From Xenoacremonium recifei (Eukaryota; Ascomycota; Sordariomycetes; Hypocreales; Nectriaceae), in contig WOFQ01000059.1 of assembly GCA_012184525.1 (NCBI GenBank), forward strand, positions 1-64,000: a DNA stretch of 64,000 bases. Direction: 5' to 3'. The first letter of the stretch is position 1; each line of letters opens with the position of its first letter. A program made the translations under genes and the position numbers. The notes under the pieces were generated by a model. The model was given only the letters and a program-made list of their open reading frames with translations. It made no database searches and was not told the DNA's origin. Positions 23,472 through 35,763 of the stretch are shown here, piece by piece.

Positions 23472-24368
23472 GGGCGGTGGGAATGACTTATGAATGGTGC
23501 TTGGCTTGGAGTTTGGGTGTGCATAAAATGGAGTTGAGGCTGGAATCATCTGGGCTGCATTTGGGGGGTTTGCTATTCATGGTTGGAGATGGGTGGTTTA
23601 CTTAGGCTTAAGGCTGGGCTTACACCACGGCGAAATTAACTACCATTATCACCCATATATTACTCTACACCACCGTTATTACCACTTACACACTCGTGTC
23701 TAAAACCACAGACTTTGCAACTCTCCCCCACGTAAACACCCTCTTACTATGCCTATATCCATAGCAAAAACCTCACCTCCCCCCACGTCCAAGTCTATGA
23801 TCCTTCAACCTCGGACAACATCCGGCCTTCCCTCCGAGGCCCCCCCTCGCCGATCCGAAAACCCGCATCGGAGACTGACGGGCTTAGCCGCCTCTCCGCG
23901 ATTCCTCCGCGTGCGAGACGAGGCTAGGAGGGATTGCAAAGATTCAGATCTTGTGCCGAGGTCGGCTGGAAGCTGGGGGGATCGGTTGGATGTTACCCTG
24001 GAGTGAAACTGGGGGTGGGGTGGGCAGGGCAGTTTGGAGTTCGGCATGTGATTTTGGTCAGGTACGAAATCTTTGTTGAAGAGCAAGGCAATGCGGCACA
24101 TGGTCATGAAGAGGGTTGTACATATGCGCAAATGATTTTCCGTCTATTTTTTTCTTTGTCCCTTCATGCACCAGTCTAAAGTCGTAGCCTACAGAGTCGG
24201 TACATGGCCGGAACCAAACAAACAAACTAGAAAACAGTATATAGCCGCACTTTACACGCACAGATGGATGGCGCTGCATGGCCTCCAAAGAACAAAGAGG
24301 AAGCCTGCCATCGCTTCAGAGGAGCCCTGGATATCATATTTGTTTCCCAATTGAATCCTGAACGCCGT
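23472..24368. other. Convergent intergenic region
   Basis: Lies between the tails of the WD40 gene and the mitochondrial carrier gene. AT-richer patches and short frames only. No gene is seen. Confidence 0.6.
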
Positions 24369-25421
24369 CTAATGCTTGCCCGTGGGGGCATCGCCCGTGA
24401 CCTTTTCGACATACGCCTTGGCCCTGCTTGCCGTTAGAATTGTCGAGTCATGGAGGAATAAAAGAGGGTGCTTACATGTCACCAAACGCCACCATGCACA
24501 CCGTCTGCCAGATACCCAAGCTGATGCGGGGGGTGATGCCGCGGTACAGGCCACGGACACCGTTCTGCTCGTAGATGTACCTGAAGGTGTTGCCGACCGT
24601 CATCTTCTTGGGGCGGTTGGGATCCTCCTTCTTGCTCTGCATCTCGACGCGAATGACCTCGATGGGCTGGTTCCAGGCGGAGAGACCACCACCCAGGCCC
24701 GAGGCCACAACCTTCTCGAGGGCCGACAGCTTGTCGCCGTCCTTCTTGCCCGTGGCGGTGCGGATCCAGCCCTCAGCAAGACGCGACAGACCGAAGCGCG
24801 AGCCCCAGTTGGTCATCTGGCGGATGGCCACGGCGTTGACGCCCTTGTTGATGCCGCGGATGCCCTCCTTGTTGTAGATGCCCATGAAGGTCTGGAAGGT
24901 CGACTGCGGCTTGACACCCGCGGCCGCCTGCTTGTGCTTGGTGATCTCGACCGTCTTCATGCAGGTGCAGAAGCCCATGGTGGCGTAGGCCTGAGCAACA
25001 CCACCAGTGATGCCGCCGATGATGCCGCCGCCAAACTCGTTGGCGCCGGCGGACCGGGCGTAGTACTCGGCCTCGGAGGCGACGAAGAGGAGGACGGCGC
25101 CCTTGGTGGAGGCTTCGATCCAGGCCCAGGGGATCAGGCCTTGGTAGACTGGCGGAGATGTTAGTTAGAGTCGGGAGGGACTCCGGGGTAAAACGTACAG
25201 CCCAGGACACCGCCGCGAGACCAGACACGTCCCAAAGCCGCGGCCATGCCATCGCCACGGTGCGCAGCCATTGTCGTCTTGACCACCTCGAGGGGCTGGC
25301 CCAGCGTCGTCACCTCGAACATGTTCAGGCCGGCGCCCAGCAGTAAGTTGGAGAACTTGATGGGCTTCTTCTCCAGCTTCTTGTCCCCAACGGGGGCGGA
25401 AAGGGTGTCGGCGGCAACCAT
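24369..25421 (-). CDS. Mitochondrial carrier, Yhm2-like (citrate/oxoglutarate type)
   Basis: Three exons, 25421-25199, 25148-24476 and 24423-24369, give 316 residues. It is a mitochondrial carrier family (SLC25) protein of the inner membrane. Signature motifs are visible: PLEVVKT in repeat 1 and PIEVIRVEM in repeat 3. Repeat 2 shows a modified motif around CTCMKTVEI. The N-terminal stretch FSNLLLGAGLNMFEVTTLGQP and the segment GLIPWAWIEASTKG are characteristic of Yhm2, the yeast citrate-oxoglutarate carrier that supports cytosolic NADPH and also binds mitochondrial DNA. The tail AKAYVEKVTGD comes from the short last exon and joins in frame as FGDMAKAYV. Length and order fit. The neighbouring citrate synthase gene on the same strand is a metabolic match, though the two are separated by 1.7 kb. 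Confidence 0.88.
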
Positions 25422-27147
25422 GGCTTTGGGATTGTCGAAAAGAACGGGGCCCTGACCAAGGGAATCGGGTGCTTCTTCGCGGGGGATATTGTGAGGGAGA
25501 TGGAGTTGATGGAGGAGGGGGAAGAAGGAAGAGAGAGGGAAGTGCGAGAAAGGGGAAAAGAAAGCTTGGAGAGGAGAGCGTGGGGGAGCTGCTGACTCAG
25601 ATTGGCTTAGACGGGGAGAGGAGAGAGCTCAGGTCAGGTACGGAGTACAAAGTGCAAAAGTCACTGGCACTAGCACGAGCACAGAAACAGGGAGAGAAGC
25701 CCGAGTCCGGAGCCTTCCTTGTTGGCCCAGCCTGTGCTTTTTGCTCTGATTTTTTCTACCGCATACGTACAACAGGGAAGACCGAGGTTGAGCGGCCGGC
25801 GGCACGATAAAAGGCCGCGGAGCTGCGGACGGGGAATTATCGCGGCACTAACACGTGCTTGCTTCTGCGGAAGCCGTGTCTGAGATGTCTTGACTCTACA
25901 GTCCAATTCTCTTCTTTAATAATACATGAGGGAGAAAAGGCCGGAGACGGGAGCGGAAGCAGAGCAAGGAACAGGGGCCAGTCAACACCAAGCTCCGGGG
26001 TAGACGCGGGAATGTGCCCTTCCAACAGCAGCAAGATGTGCGGCTGACGAGGCTTTCCGGCAGCCAGATTGAGTTTCTAGCGATGATAAGCGCCAATGGA
26101 TCACCGGGCCCCTGGATGAATGCGTCATGGCATTCTATTATGGTGTTGTGCAGAGGCTGAGCGAGAGCTGTGCTGGCTGAGCTTGTTGGCTGAGCTGCGT
26201 GATTGACCTAAGCTAGGATGGGCGAGTTGACGGGAGCTGAGCCATCGCCGAGTCCGGGGCAATACGGATACGAATGATGGATGATTACCAGCCTGAGAAT
26301 CATCTCGACTCAATTGGACGCACCCAACTCACCTCCTGTTTGATCCTCCTTTCCCTGCCATCTTATCACATCCCCCTCCATGAACCATGAATACAGAGTA
26401 CATCTGCGCAAAGTACCCTACCCCCCCAGCCTCAATCTGCCCGCGCCTCAACAATCAGGCTGTTGAGCCGGAGCTGGCAGGGCCGCTAATCACTTCCCGC
26501 TCCGGGGCCTGTGCTCAAGCTTTCCGTTGGCTTTGGGGACGCGGCCAATGGGCCTGAAGCTTTGGGGTCAACGGGATCAGATCTTGGCAGCTCTAAATCG
26601 AGGCTGCTTGCAGGGGGGGGAATAGGAGTCTGTAGCTGTCTTATGTAATGGCAGGATGAGGCACGGCACTAATGGGAATTTGTAGTTGAGGCGCAGGTCC
26701 CGGTTGGAGGTCGTCGCGCCAACAAAAAAAAAAAAAGTGAAAATTGGCGCGCAGGGCTCCCCGGTCGTCGGCATAATCATCCCCGAGGGAGCATCATGAA
26801 TGCGACACCGCTATCATGACCAGAGGCAAGAAAAAAAGAACATGAACATGATCGCCTTGCGACGACCTTTCTCATTACTAAAAAGAGTACCAGAAATAAT
26901 CTCAGTCCCGTGTGTGTATTGTACATGACATGCGCCCAGTCACCCATGGCTTGGGTTGGTATCCATACTTCCCACAGACTGTCTCCCTCATGACGGGGGG
27001 GTCATCTCAATGTCTCAGCGCCTCTCTCAACAAGAGTTCCAACACGAGCCAACACACCCAGCGCCGTAGTTTTAGTTTCAGCCAATCCTCGCCAATTGCG
27101 TCCCCAGACATCACTCGCACAAGCTGCCCTCACCATGAGTGAGCTAC
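25422..27147. other. Intergenic region (1.7 kb)
   Basis: Holds the promoter of the carrier gene and the 3' flank of citrate synthase. A poly-A run of about 13 bases lies near 26,720. No gene is supported. Confidence 0.55.
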
Positions 27148-28766
27148 TTACAGCTTCTTGGTGATCTCGATCCACTTCTCGGTAGAGAAGGACTTGGGTC
27201 GCTCGATGGGAGCACCCAGGGCTCGGTCGATGATGAGCTGGGGAAGGACACCAATGGCACGCGAGACACCGAAGAGGACAGTGTAGTAGTTAGCCTCGGT
27301 CAGGCCGTAGTACTGCAGCAGAACACCGGAGTGGGCGTCGACGTTGGGGAAGGGGTTCTTGGTCTTGCCGTGCTCGGTCAGGACGCCGGGGGCGATCTTG
27401 TAGACCTGGCTGACGAGCTTGAACATGGCGTCGTTGGGCATCTTCTCCTGGGCGAACTTGCGCTGGGCCATGTATCGGGGGTCAGTCTTGCGGAGGACGG
27501 CGTGGCCGTAACCGGGAACGACACGGCCGGCGTTGAGGGTCGACCAGAGGTAGTCGGTGATGGCCTTGTCGCTGAGGTCGTCGCCGATGACCTTCTTCAT
27601 CTCAGTGAGCCAGTTGAGCACCTCCTGGTTGGCCAAGCCGTGCAGGGGACCGGCAAGACCGTTGAGACCAGCGGCCAGGGACAGGAAGGGGGAGCTCAGG
27701 GCGCTGCCAACCAGGTGGGTGGTGTGGGCAGAGACGTTGCCACCCTCGTGGTCGGTGTGGATGGTCAGGTACAGACGCATCAGCTCAATAAAGTCAGCGT
27801 TGTCGCCGAAGCCCAGCTGGTTGGCAAAGTTGAAGGAGTAGTCCTTGTCCTTCTGGATAGGGGCAACCTTGCCGCCCTTGAAGACGTTCTGGTAGATGCG
27901 CGAAGCAATGTTGGGCAGCTTGGCAATGAGGTCCATGGAGTCCTCAAAGGTGTAGCCCCAGTACTCCTTCTTGTTGATTCCCTTGGCGTAGGCCTTGGCG
28001 AAGCTGGAGGTCTGCTCGAGGGCGGTCACGGCCAGCGAGAACTGGGCCATGGGGTGCAGGTCGGACGGGCAGTGGTCGATGAGCTCCTCGACGAACTTGG
28101 GGAGGTCGGATCGGGCAGCCCACTCGGCGGACAGGTCGCGGACTTGCTGCTCGGTGGGAACCTCGCCGGTCAGGAGAAGCCAGAAGAGACCCTCGGGAAG
28201 AGGCTCCTTGCCACCGGGGGCCTTGGGCAGAAGCTCCTGGCACTCGGGGATGGTCTTGCCACGGAATCGGATACCCTCCTCAGAGTCGAGGACGGAACCC
28301 TCCCAGACGAGGCACTTGATGCCTCGGGCACCACCGTAGACCTGGTCAAGGGTAACCTTGTCGACGACCTTGGAGCCATGCTCCCTAAAGGAAGAAGAAG
28401 GGTCAGTATTGAATCAATGTTGATAGGGAGTGTTGTCATGTGCGCAACGTGGCCGTATGCGACGCGGCGCAAAGCGCAGAGCCACGGGGCAACGGCGACG
28501 TGGACGCTGACGGGCACCGGAGACGTACTTGCGGAGAGCCTTGATCTCCTCGATCTTCTCGGGAAGCAGCTCGGCGAATCGCTCCTTGAGGGTCTATCGA
28601 GCTGTCAGCAACGGCCGGCGACGCATTGGAGCTTCGGCGAGCTTCAATCTCTTACCTGGGTCTTGGCCGAGTAGCATCGGGTCGTGTTGAAGGCGGCGCC
28701 CTTGAGGGCAGAGGCGCGGAGGGAAGCCCGCAGGGCAGAGTGGCTGAGACGCGCGACAGAGGCCAT
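27148..28766 (-). CDS. Citrate synthase, mitochondrial
   Basis: Three exons, 28766-28656, 28593-28529 and 28384-27148, give 470 residues. It condenses acetyl-CoA with oxaloacetate in the mitochondrial matrix, the entry step of the TCA cycle. Residues 1-33 are Arg/Ser/Ala-rich with no acidic residue, as in a matrix presequence. The catalytic region contains TDHEGGNVSAHT, GPLHGLANQEV (catalytic histidine) and VPGYGHAVLRKTDPR (second histidine and substrate arginine). The C-terminal RPKSFSTEKWIEITKKL matches fungal citrate synthases. The second intron is 144 nt, long for this window. The stop codon is embedded in a perfect GTAAGT donor-like sequence. The long plus-strand frame across this gene is an antisense shadow. 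Confidence 0.95.
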
Positions 28767-31266
28767 TGTGACAGACAGGAGGGTTGGAGTGAACTTGGGG
28801 AGAGGAAGCAGAGAGGAGAGGGTTCGGGAGGGAGTAGGAATTGGGGAGCAGGAAGTTAATAATGTGTTTCCCGTCCGCCGTAAAAGACGCAGCGAGCGAG
28901 AAAAAAAAAGACCGGCGCCGAAGCTTGCGCGCGCCTGAGCGCTGAGGCCCTGGCAACTGAGCCTCGGGGACGTGGAGCGGCAGGCGTGCGCAGCCAATTA
29001 CAGCGCCTTGGGGGCATCGAGTTCCAGCGGGGACAGCGGAGGCGGCCAGCCAGGGGGCGCCGTTTCAGTGGAGTTGTTCTCTTTTTCCAGTGGTTACATC
29101 ACTCAGCTCCTCCCTCGGCACAGCGAGCAGGCCGGCGCAGGAGCCCCCAAGCGGCCTGAGATGAGACTCTCCAGCATCGCCCCTCCGAAAGCCGCTGGCC
29201 GAGCAAGACAGGACGGGAAGGCAGGATGGAAGCCGCTGCTATCCACTGCGCGCCTGCCGTAGATGGGACGGCAGGCAAGAGGATGGATGATAAGAAAAAC
29301 CTCTCCTGCTGACAAGTTCTGTCACAGACAACATCCCATCCTGCTTCCTCCGCATCCGTTTCCCCAGCCCGGGCGTCTGCCAGGGGCCCCGATTCTTCTG
29401 GGCTGCTTCCCCGACTCTCCTGCAGCCCGGAGCCTGCGAAAAGTAAAAAAAGTCTGGGGGAATTTGGGGTTCGGAGCTGCAGCCATCAGTTCGCCAGGCG
29501 CAGTGCTCACATTCTGGGCAGATTCGACTCCAAAATCGTACCAGAGATGCAGCGCGCCAGCCCAATGCCACATGCGACTCGACCGACGGTAATACAAGAC
29601 CGAAGATGGTGTACACGACGACGAGACGCAGACTTCGGGGAATCCTTGGGGGTTTCGGAGACACTTGGGACGCGGGCTGGCCCATCGCCCTCACCCCCCA
29701 TTTTTTCGCATCTGTTATCACGGCCACCATATCTCTCGGCTCGGAGCTGCAGCGTTTCTGCTTGACGTCAGATGCGTTCGCTGCAACGGCGATAAAGGCG
29801 CTGCATGAGGCTGACAGGACAGAACCACTCGGGCTAACGTCAACTCGCGATAGCCGCCGCCGCAGCGCCGCCACCTCCATCCCGCGCCTCCGGAGGGACA
29901 CATGGACCGGCCACGGGGCTGTCTCGACCTTGTTTTGCGCTGATGCAATGCCGAGAACCCCCATCGATCCGAGCGAGCGAACAACTTCGCTCCAGGGGTG
30001 GTTGGATCCAGAGTTGCCCCCAGCGTCTCGCCTTGACGACCACGACGACATTGCTGCACTGACCCGGGAAGACCCTGAAATGTCAGCCGGAACAAGAATC
30101 AGAATTTGTTTGGCAGCAGACATCTTGCCGAGGCGAGCACGAATCCTGTTTTCTCTTTGTTGTCGCCTCACACCCCCCTTTCCCCCTGTGCGCAGCGTGT
30201 TTATTACTGCGCAGCATTTATTGGATCTTTCTTAGCTCCAGTCGGGACCTGTCAACGAGAGACAAATGGGACAGCGGGAATCTCTGCTCCAACGAGCTTC
30301 CCAGGTCCAGGGTCTCCGATCACCCGGACCGCTCGGCTGCTCTCGTGGCTCGTGGCCCCTTTGCGCCCAGCCTTTCGGCTATTGCTTCAAGCACGCGGCC
30401 AGATTTGGACATGTGTCGACGCCATCGTCTTTGCCTCTTCTCACGACCATCCGGTGTAGCCATACAGATGTCGTCCACTCGTGAGGATCCATGATAAGCA
30501 CGTAGGGATATCACGGAGGTCCCGTTCAGGCCCCGTCGGCTCCCCTCCCGTAGCCGACCCGTACGTAAGCTATGGTCAGGACGGCTTCCAGCCCGTGCCT
30601 CACTGGCGAATTATTGGCAAGGCGACCCTGTCATCTCAAACCCGGTTGAGTTTCCGCCATCCAGGATATCACATATCCGTGGCGATGCTGGCTCGCCGAC
30701 GACCGGAGCAAGAGGCCTGCACTGTGATTACATGATATCTCGCGTATGATGTGCTAATAATAATGCCATGTCAACGACATTGTTGGGATTCCAACCAAAC
30801 AGAAAAATTGGCCAGGGGTCAACGCTTCAGCCTTGTTTTGGGTCTACTCGTCCCGCGGCGTTTATTATGCCGAGGAAATTCTTTCACGCTCCGTTTGCTG
30901 ACATAATTAAACGGACCCGTTTGAAACGGAAGGACAAACTCGCCTTAGTAGTAGCAACTAGTCACGTGGTTCGGATCCGGTCTGCCATGGTTAGCACGAC
31001 TTTGGGAGCTCCTATTCAGCTGTTCTAGCTTGCCTGGTCACATTCTTGATTGTCCCAATTATGATGAGCCCTGCTCACAGCCTGCCAAGCTCCATCGATT
31101 TGAACAGCGAAGTCTTCTCTTGCCATTCCAAGTTTGACTGGTGAAATTTGTCTTCGTCCTGCCTGAACATCTTCGATCATCGATGCCCACCCTGTAGTTC
31201 AATTGAGCCTAACACGATAATACCCCATATCTTTTTAGACATCCCACATCAGCCACTCGAACCAGG
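28767..31266. other. Long gene-free stretch (2.5 kb)
   Basis: Upstream of citrate synthase on one side and of a Zn2Cys6 regulator on the other. A 310-codon minus-strand frame (29,239-30,171) and a 209-codon plus-strand frame overlap each other, and neither shows family motifs. From about 30,700 the sequence becomes AT-richer. An everted CCG-N7-CGG motif is at 30,917. Confidence 0.5.
30917..30929. promoter_or_regulatory. Everted CCG-N7-CGG motif upstream of a Zn2Cys6 regulator
   Basis: CCGTTTGAAACGG, about 340 bases before the regulator start. CCG/CGG triplets in fixed spacing are the recognition form of Zn2Cys6 dimers. A 12-of-13 match lies at 39,919. Function is inferred. Confidence 0.4.
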
Positions 31267-33727
31267 ATGAGTAGTCATGCGCAGCCTCCCACACCTAAGC
31301 AACGACCCAAGGTAGCTGAGAGAGACCGCAAACGAGCCCAGAAAGCGTGAGAATATCCCCTTGAAGTTATTGTTCGTTCCAATACACCTATGACTGACTG
31401 GAGGCTCCTAGGTGTACATATTGCCAGATACGAAAGGCTAGATGTGTCAGAACGTCGAATGGAAACTGTGTCAATTGCTCACGGCAAAGGGCAGTCTGCA
31501 GCCTTCAGTATGATAATTATGCCAAGACACCAGCAACGCTGCGGTAACCATTCACTTCTTCTTCATGCCTTGGGTAGCGTAAATATCTTGCTGATGGAGC
31601 AGTGGCAGAGAACCAGAGTCGGGGCCGCCTCCACGATCGCCCGCGCCCTCTTCGGAAGATGTACTGAGTTCCCGAAGGAGCCTTGCATTTGACTCTAGTA
31701 AAATGCCCGACCTTATCGTTGAGGATCTGTCTTCAAAACGTAGGAGGAACACTGTTTAAGTCGATACATGCTGACGGTCTGAAGGACTCCTGGAGCGGCT
31801 AGCGGAGTCGATGTTTCTCAGCAAGCCCTCAACCAAGACGTCTGTCATGCCTTCAAGGGTCAGTCACTAACTCTCCTCTCGCTCAAAGAATCAAGCATTC
31901 TGAGACCTCTCTTTTGTAATTGCTCTACAGGCGCCGAATCCCAGTGCTGAGGACCCCTCGCTTAACCAAGCAAAGAAAGCTTTTCCTCCTCGCCATATTG
32001 CCGATTTCTTATGCAAAGTCTGCATAGAATACGGAACTGATTACTTCTTCTACTTCTCACATCGACAATTCAAAGACATGCTAAACCGGTTTTATAACAA
32101 TCCGGACAGTTTCACGTCATTAAATGCGAGCTTTTTATGTATGGCATTATCATGCTTTGCCATTGGGTCGCAGTTTGCACATTTGTTGGACTCTCGTCTT
32201 ATCTCGACAGAATCTACCTGCCTCAAGACTCTCCCTGGTAGGAGGTTTTATGACAGTGCTCAAGCTCTGGTGCCCGCCATGATATGTGATCCTTCGGTTG
32301 AGTCAGTGCAGGCTCTCACGATGCTCTCGATATATGCATTTCCATTCGACACCCGAGGTGCATCATGGTCATACCTCGGCTTGGCTTTGAGGCTGTCGGT
32401 CTCGATTGGGCTACACCGAGATTCGCTTGATCTAGAGATGTCACAGGTTGACCGGGAAATCCGCCGTCGAACCTGGTGGAGTGTTTACTTGACCGAACGG
32501 TATATTTATCTCGGCTGAACTGTATCATTCTGGAACTGACGCCAGCAGGACATCATCTATCAAATTGGGACTTCCAGAGGGTATCAGTGAAGACGCGGTC
32601 ACGACTCCGTTGCCTCAACCTTGCTGGGTACTGGATCAAGGCCAAGCGAACAATAACTTAGAGCTTCTCCTGGCTTGTATTGGTTTAGCTAAAATCTGGA
32701 AAGCTATATCAATTACTGTGTAAGTAACACTGATATATCTATAAAACAAATTCATGCAGAGACTTGTAATATAGTGGCTAATCTCACTAGACCTGGTGTC
32801 TTCAGACCAATGACTCCAAGATCCATTGGGGAGATCAATCGCTTAGTGAGCGAGCTCGAAACATGGAGAGCTTCTTTGCCTGATTCACTTAATGTTGAGA
32901 ACATCAGCAAGGAATCCAAATCGTATAGAGCAGTGGTTCATTTGCACGCCAACTACCATCATGCTTGGGTACTATTATGCCGAGAACCCTTGATTGCCAT
33001 GGTAAGATCGAAGATGCAAAGCTCGGTCCTAACGCCTGGTCGTTCGCACATTAGTGTAACACATGCCGAGGACTTTCCTGGACTCTGTCTGGCAGCGGCA
33101 AAGTCTATATTGAGGTTATATGAAATGCTCCGTGACGCTGACATGTTGGCTCGCTTTTCCTTCACCGACTTCCAGGGATGTAGCACGTCAGTCATTATCA
33201 TTCTCCTTTATGGAGTCGTTGATCGTGATGAAGAATACGATAATCTGGTGAAGTTCGCACTGGAAGCTTTGTCCTTCATGAGTACCGGGAGTGACAAGGC
33301 TCGTGCAGCTGTGCAGTTCATCCGGGCCTTTCGAGAGCTTACCGATGAAGCATACAATCGCGATCAGTCATCTTACAATGATGCGGGTCCTACTTTGCAA
33401 GATGATTTGAGTTTGTACAAACAGTGGATGGCATCATCTGAAGAACCACACCAATCACAAGGCGAACTAGCGGTCTCTGTAGAGGAGGCAGCGTCAATGC
33501 GACTGGCGATCAACGATATGAGCGGAGACAACGAGTCAACGAGTCCCGGCATCTCAGCGACCTCACCTTGGCCAAATGAGGGGATGTCTGGCGCCTGGAC
33601 ATCAAGTATGGGCACTGAAAATGCAACCGACCCCCTGAATATGGACGAGTTGATGAACTCGTTGTCGGTGCCGGAAACCTTTGTGGCAGATGTGACGGGA
33701 ATTAACCTGCTTGACTTTGGGTTTTGA
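31267..33727 (+). CDS. Zn2Cys6 transcription factor with fungal-specific domain (A)
   Basis: Seven exons were modelled: 31267-31346, 31412-31543, 31603-31739, 31785-31858, 31931-32499, 32549-32719 and 32791-33727. They give 699 residues. Joining exons 1 and 2 creates the zinc cluster C-x2-C-x6-C-x7-C-x2-C-x6-C, from about residue 28, with CTYCQIRKARC at its start. A Ser/Pro-rich linker follows (about 71-110). The middle is the fungal-specific regulatory domain (PF04082 type), with YFFYFSHRQF, MLSIYAFPFDTRGASWSYLG and RRRTWWSVYLTER. The acidic C-terminus looks like an activation region. Frames close across all junctions, but introns 3 (45 nt, 31740-31784) and 6 (71 nt, 32720-32790) rest on weaker acceptors. 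It is the natural candidate regulator of the amidohydrolase/transporter pair 3-6 kb downstream. Confidence 0.78.
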
Positions 33728-34200
33728 AGGTGAAGCAGTCAGCTCTCAGACTCGTGTCGGAATGGAACACTCAGACAGTGTCATGGCCCAAGCCGTCATG
33801 CCCGTGAGAAATGGTCTCGGATCCGCGAAGGCACGGTAATTTATAATCTTAGGCTCCAGAGATTTATACAAGCCGGGCTAGCCTTCGAAAGATATGAAGG
33901 GGGGCCGGAAATAAATACATCTTAGTAACCCGGTAACTATGCAAGATTACTATTAGATTCCTGGTCTGTCAGCCTTTCTTTGACTAGTTTCAACTTAGTT
34001 ATAGGTATACTAGAATTCTACTCTCCAAAACTGTACGTCCTCAAGATAAAATCCTCGCCTATATCAAAATTTCCAGTTCGGCATAGTAATCATGTTCCTA
34101 TTACCATCAGAACCAGCCACGTCACCGTCAACGACAAGAGTCTAACATGGCGCAAACACATCAGTCTATCGCATCTTCCGATGCCCAGGTCTTCCTGTAC
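33728..34200. other. Convergent 3' flank
   Basis: AT-rich sequence between the ends of regulator A and the secreted-protein gene. No coding frame is seen. Confidence 0.6.
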
Positions 34201-35763
34201 TCAGGTCATGAAATACTCTAGGCTTGACGTGGCAAGAGTGGCATTCCTGCAGCGCGGTGTAAAGTGGTCTTCGATACTGCCAAAAGGGAACATGGCCACG
34301 AAGCAGATCTCATCGGGGTTCTCACAGTGCCCGCACTCCTTCCAGGTCGACCAGTCCAGCCGTTGGACGAGCCTGCGTATGGCGTGCTGTGCCTCGAAGG
34401 CTGCAGAGTTTGCCGATGGATGTTCAGGCTCTCCCAAAACGATCTTGTAGGCGTCAAAGAGGGTGGTGCATATATCCTCGGCGACAACCTCGATGGCTGT
34501 GTGAATGGCGACATCTTCTGGCGTGAAGCGGCTCGGCCGGAGGATGGATGGGCCAATGTAGTGCTGGATACAACGGTCCAGAGCAGCAGGATTGCTAACG
34601 AATTGAGCGTCACGGAAGTCGAGGAATTGATTGATCAGGGTGCCTATGTCAGCGAGCAGAAATTCCGCAGACACATTTGTAGACGACGCGTATTGCCACA
34701 ACCGCGAGGCGTAGCGCGCGATGATCATATCGACCACGCCTTGCCAGTTGACTGACTCTGCGGCTGAAGCATAGTGGCGCTCAAGGACGACCTCGCGGAT
34801 GCGGGAGGCGATGGCCAGCTGTTCTGCTTTGGTCGCCTGGATGAATCGAGGCAGGTCGGGCCTCGACGGGTCAGGGTTGGTGAGGTTGACCGGGTAGGCG
34901 AAGGCGGTGACCATGCTGCTATAGTCGACATGGACTCGACCTGCGGGCATGCCTTGATACCGCTGAGCGGCGGCGCGGATCCATTCGAAGTTCAACACGG
35001 ATAGGGGCGTCTCGGTCTGGTTGGCGAAGGGGCTGCCCACGATGTTCAGGAGGTCCAATCCTGCCCCGTCCTCAAAATGGCAGTAGACGATCTCGAAGCC
35101 CGTCTCCATCCTGATGAAGCCATCGATGCGCCGGTCGTCCAGTGCCCACGAGTCCGCGATGGCGCACAGGTCCTTGACGCGTTCCAGCTCGTCCCAGGCG
35201 TTGTTGACACCGCTCCTGTTGACACCGCGCAGGATCCTGTCTTGGGAGTCCAGCGAGCCGAGCGGGAACTTGGCTGCAGCCATGCCGTCAAGGTAAAGCA
35301 GATTGAGCGGCCGCGCTGCCTGGTACGTATGGAAGTACCCGCGAACCGGCACATCAGCCCTGTCATCATCATTTAGACGCTTCTGGTCCCTGACAATCTC
35401 GGGATAGGGTGGGATCCGCGGTTCCCACGACTGGCCGAATGCCATGGCATGCTCAGGCTCAAAACCGAGCCACTCGAAGCCCTCGGGACGGGCAGTCAGG
35501 TGGCTGCCGTGGTAGAGAAGCTGGCCTTGCGGCACAGTGACCAGGAAGAACGAGAGGCCGTTGTGCTTGAGAGACGAGCCAAACTGCCGCATCGCAGCGT
35601 GTACAGCATTAAAGATGTGGAAGGCATTCTGACGCGCTGTGTCTATGCTGGGTGCGTATATTGATGAGGCGGGCGGGGTTGTCGTGGCCGCGAGGGTGAG
35701 ATGGAAATGGAGTAGCAGGGTTGCAGTCGCGGCGCTCACCCAGCGCCACCGGAGTTGGGCCAT
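34201..35763 (-). CDS. Uncharacterised probably secreted fungal protein
   Basis: A single exon. The start at 35,763 gives 520 residues and exposes a signal peptide (residues 1-25, core ATATLLLHFHLTLA). An upstream in-frame ATG at 35,835 would add 24 residues, including NPNPNP read from a telomere-like repeat, and would bury the signal peptide. It belongs to a conserved Ascomycota family of unknown function that I recognise only by pattern: LSFFLVTVPQGQLLYHGS, EGFEWLGFEPEHAMAF, a GYFHTYQAARPLNLLYLDGM segment, and GFIRMETGFEIVYC. The C-terminal half has cysteine pairs (ECGHCENPDEIC) and several NxT/S sites, consistent with secretion. LLYHGS followed by an aromatic/acidic segment and a TYQAARPLNLLYLDG strand resembles the core of ADP-ribosyltransferase-like folds. 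That is only a suggestion. Confidence 0.7.
   Translation of the reverse strand: MAQLRWRWVSAATATLLLHFHLTLAATTTPPASSIYAPSIDTARQNAFHIFNAVHAAMRQFGSSLKHNGLSFFLVTVPQGQLLYHGSHLTARPEGFEWLGFEPEHAMAFGQSWEPRIPPYPEIVRDQKRLNDDDRADVPVRGYFHTYQAARPLNLLYLDGMAAAKFPLGSLDSQDRILRGVNRSGVNNAWDELERVKDLCAIADSWALDDRRIDGFIRMETGFEIVYCHFEDGAGLDLLNIVGSPFANQTETPLSVLNFEWIRAAAQRYQGMPAGRVHVDYSSMVTAFAYPVNLTNPDPSRPDLPRFIQATKAEQLAIASRIREVVLERHYASAAESVNWQGVVDMIIARYASRLWQYASSTNVSAEFLLADIGTLINQFLDFRDAQFVSNPAALDRCIQHYIGPSILRPSRFTPEDVAIHTAIEVVAEDICTTLFDAYKIVLGEPEHPSANSAAFEAQHAIRRLVQRLDWSTWKECGHCENPDEICFVAMFPFGSIEDHFTPRCRNATLATSSLEYFMT

Noticed and set aside
24376..25164. A 262-codon plus-strand frame
   Set aside because: Antisense shadow of the Yhm2-like carrier.
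27139..28674. A 511-codon plus-strand open frame
   Set aside because: It is exactly antisense to the citrate synthase exons. Codon bias of the real gene keeps the reverse frame open, and its Val/Leu/Gly/Asp-rich translation has no domain.
29239..30171. A 310-codon minus-strand open frame
   Set aside because: No recognisable motif, composition-driven residues, overlaps a 209-codon plus-strand frame, and lies in a promoter-sized region of citrate synthase. Length alone is not enough in GC-rich DNA.
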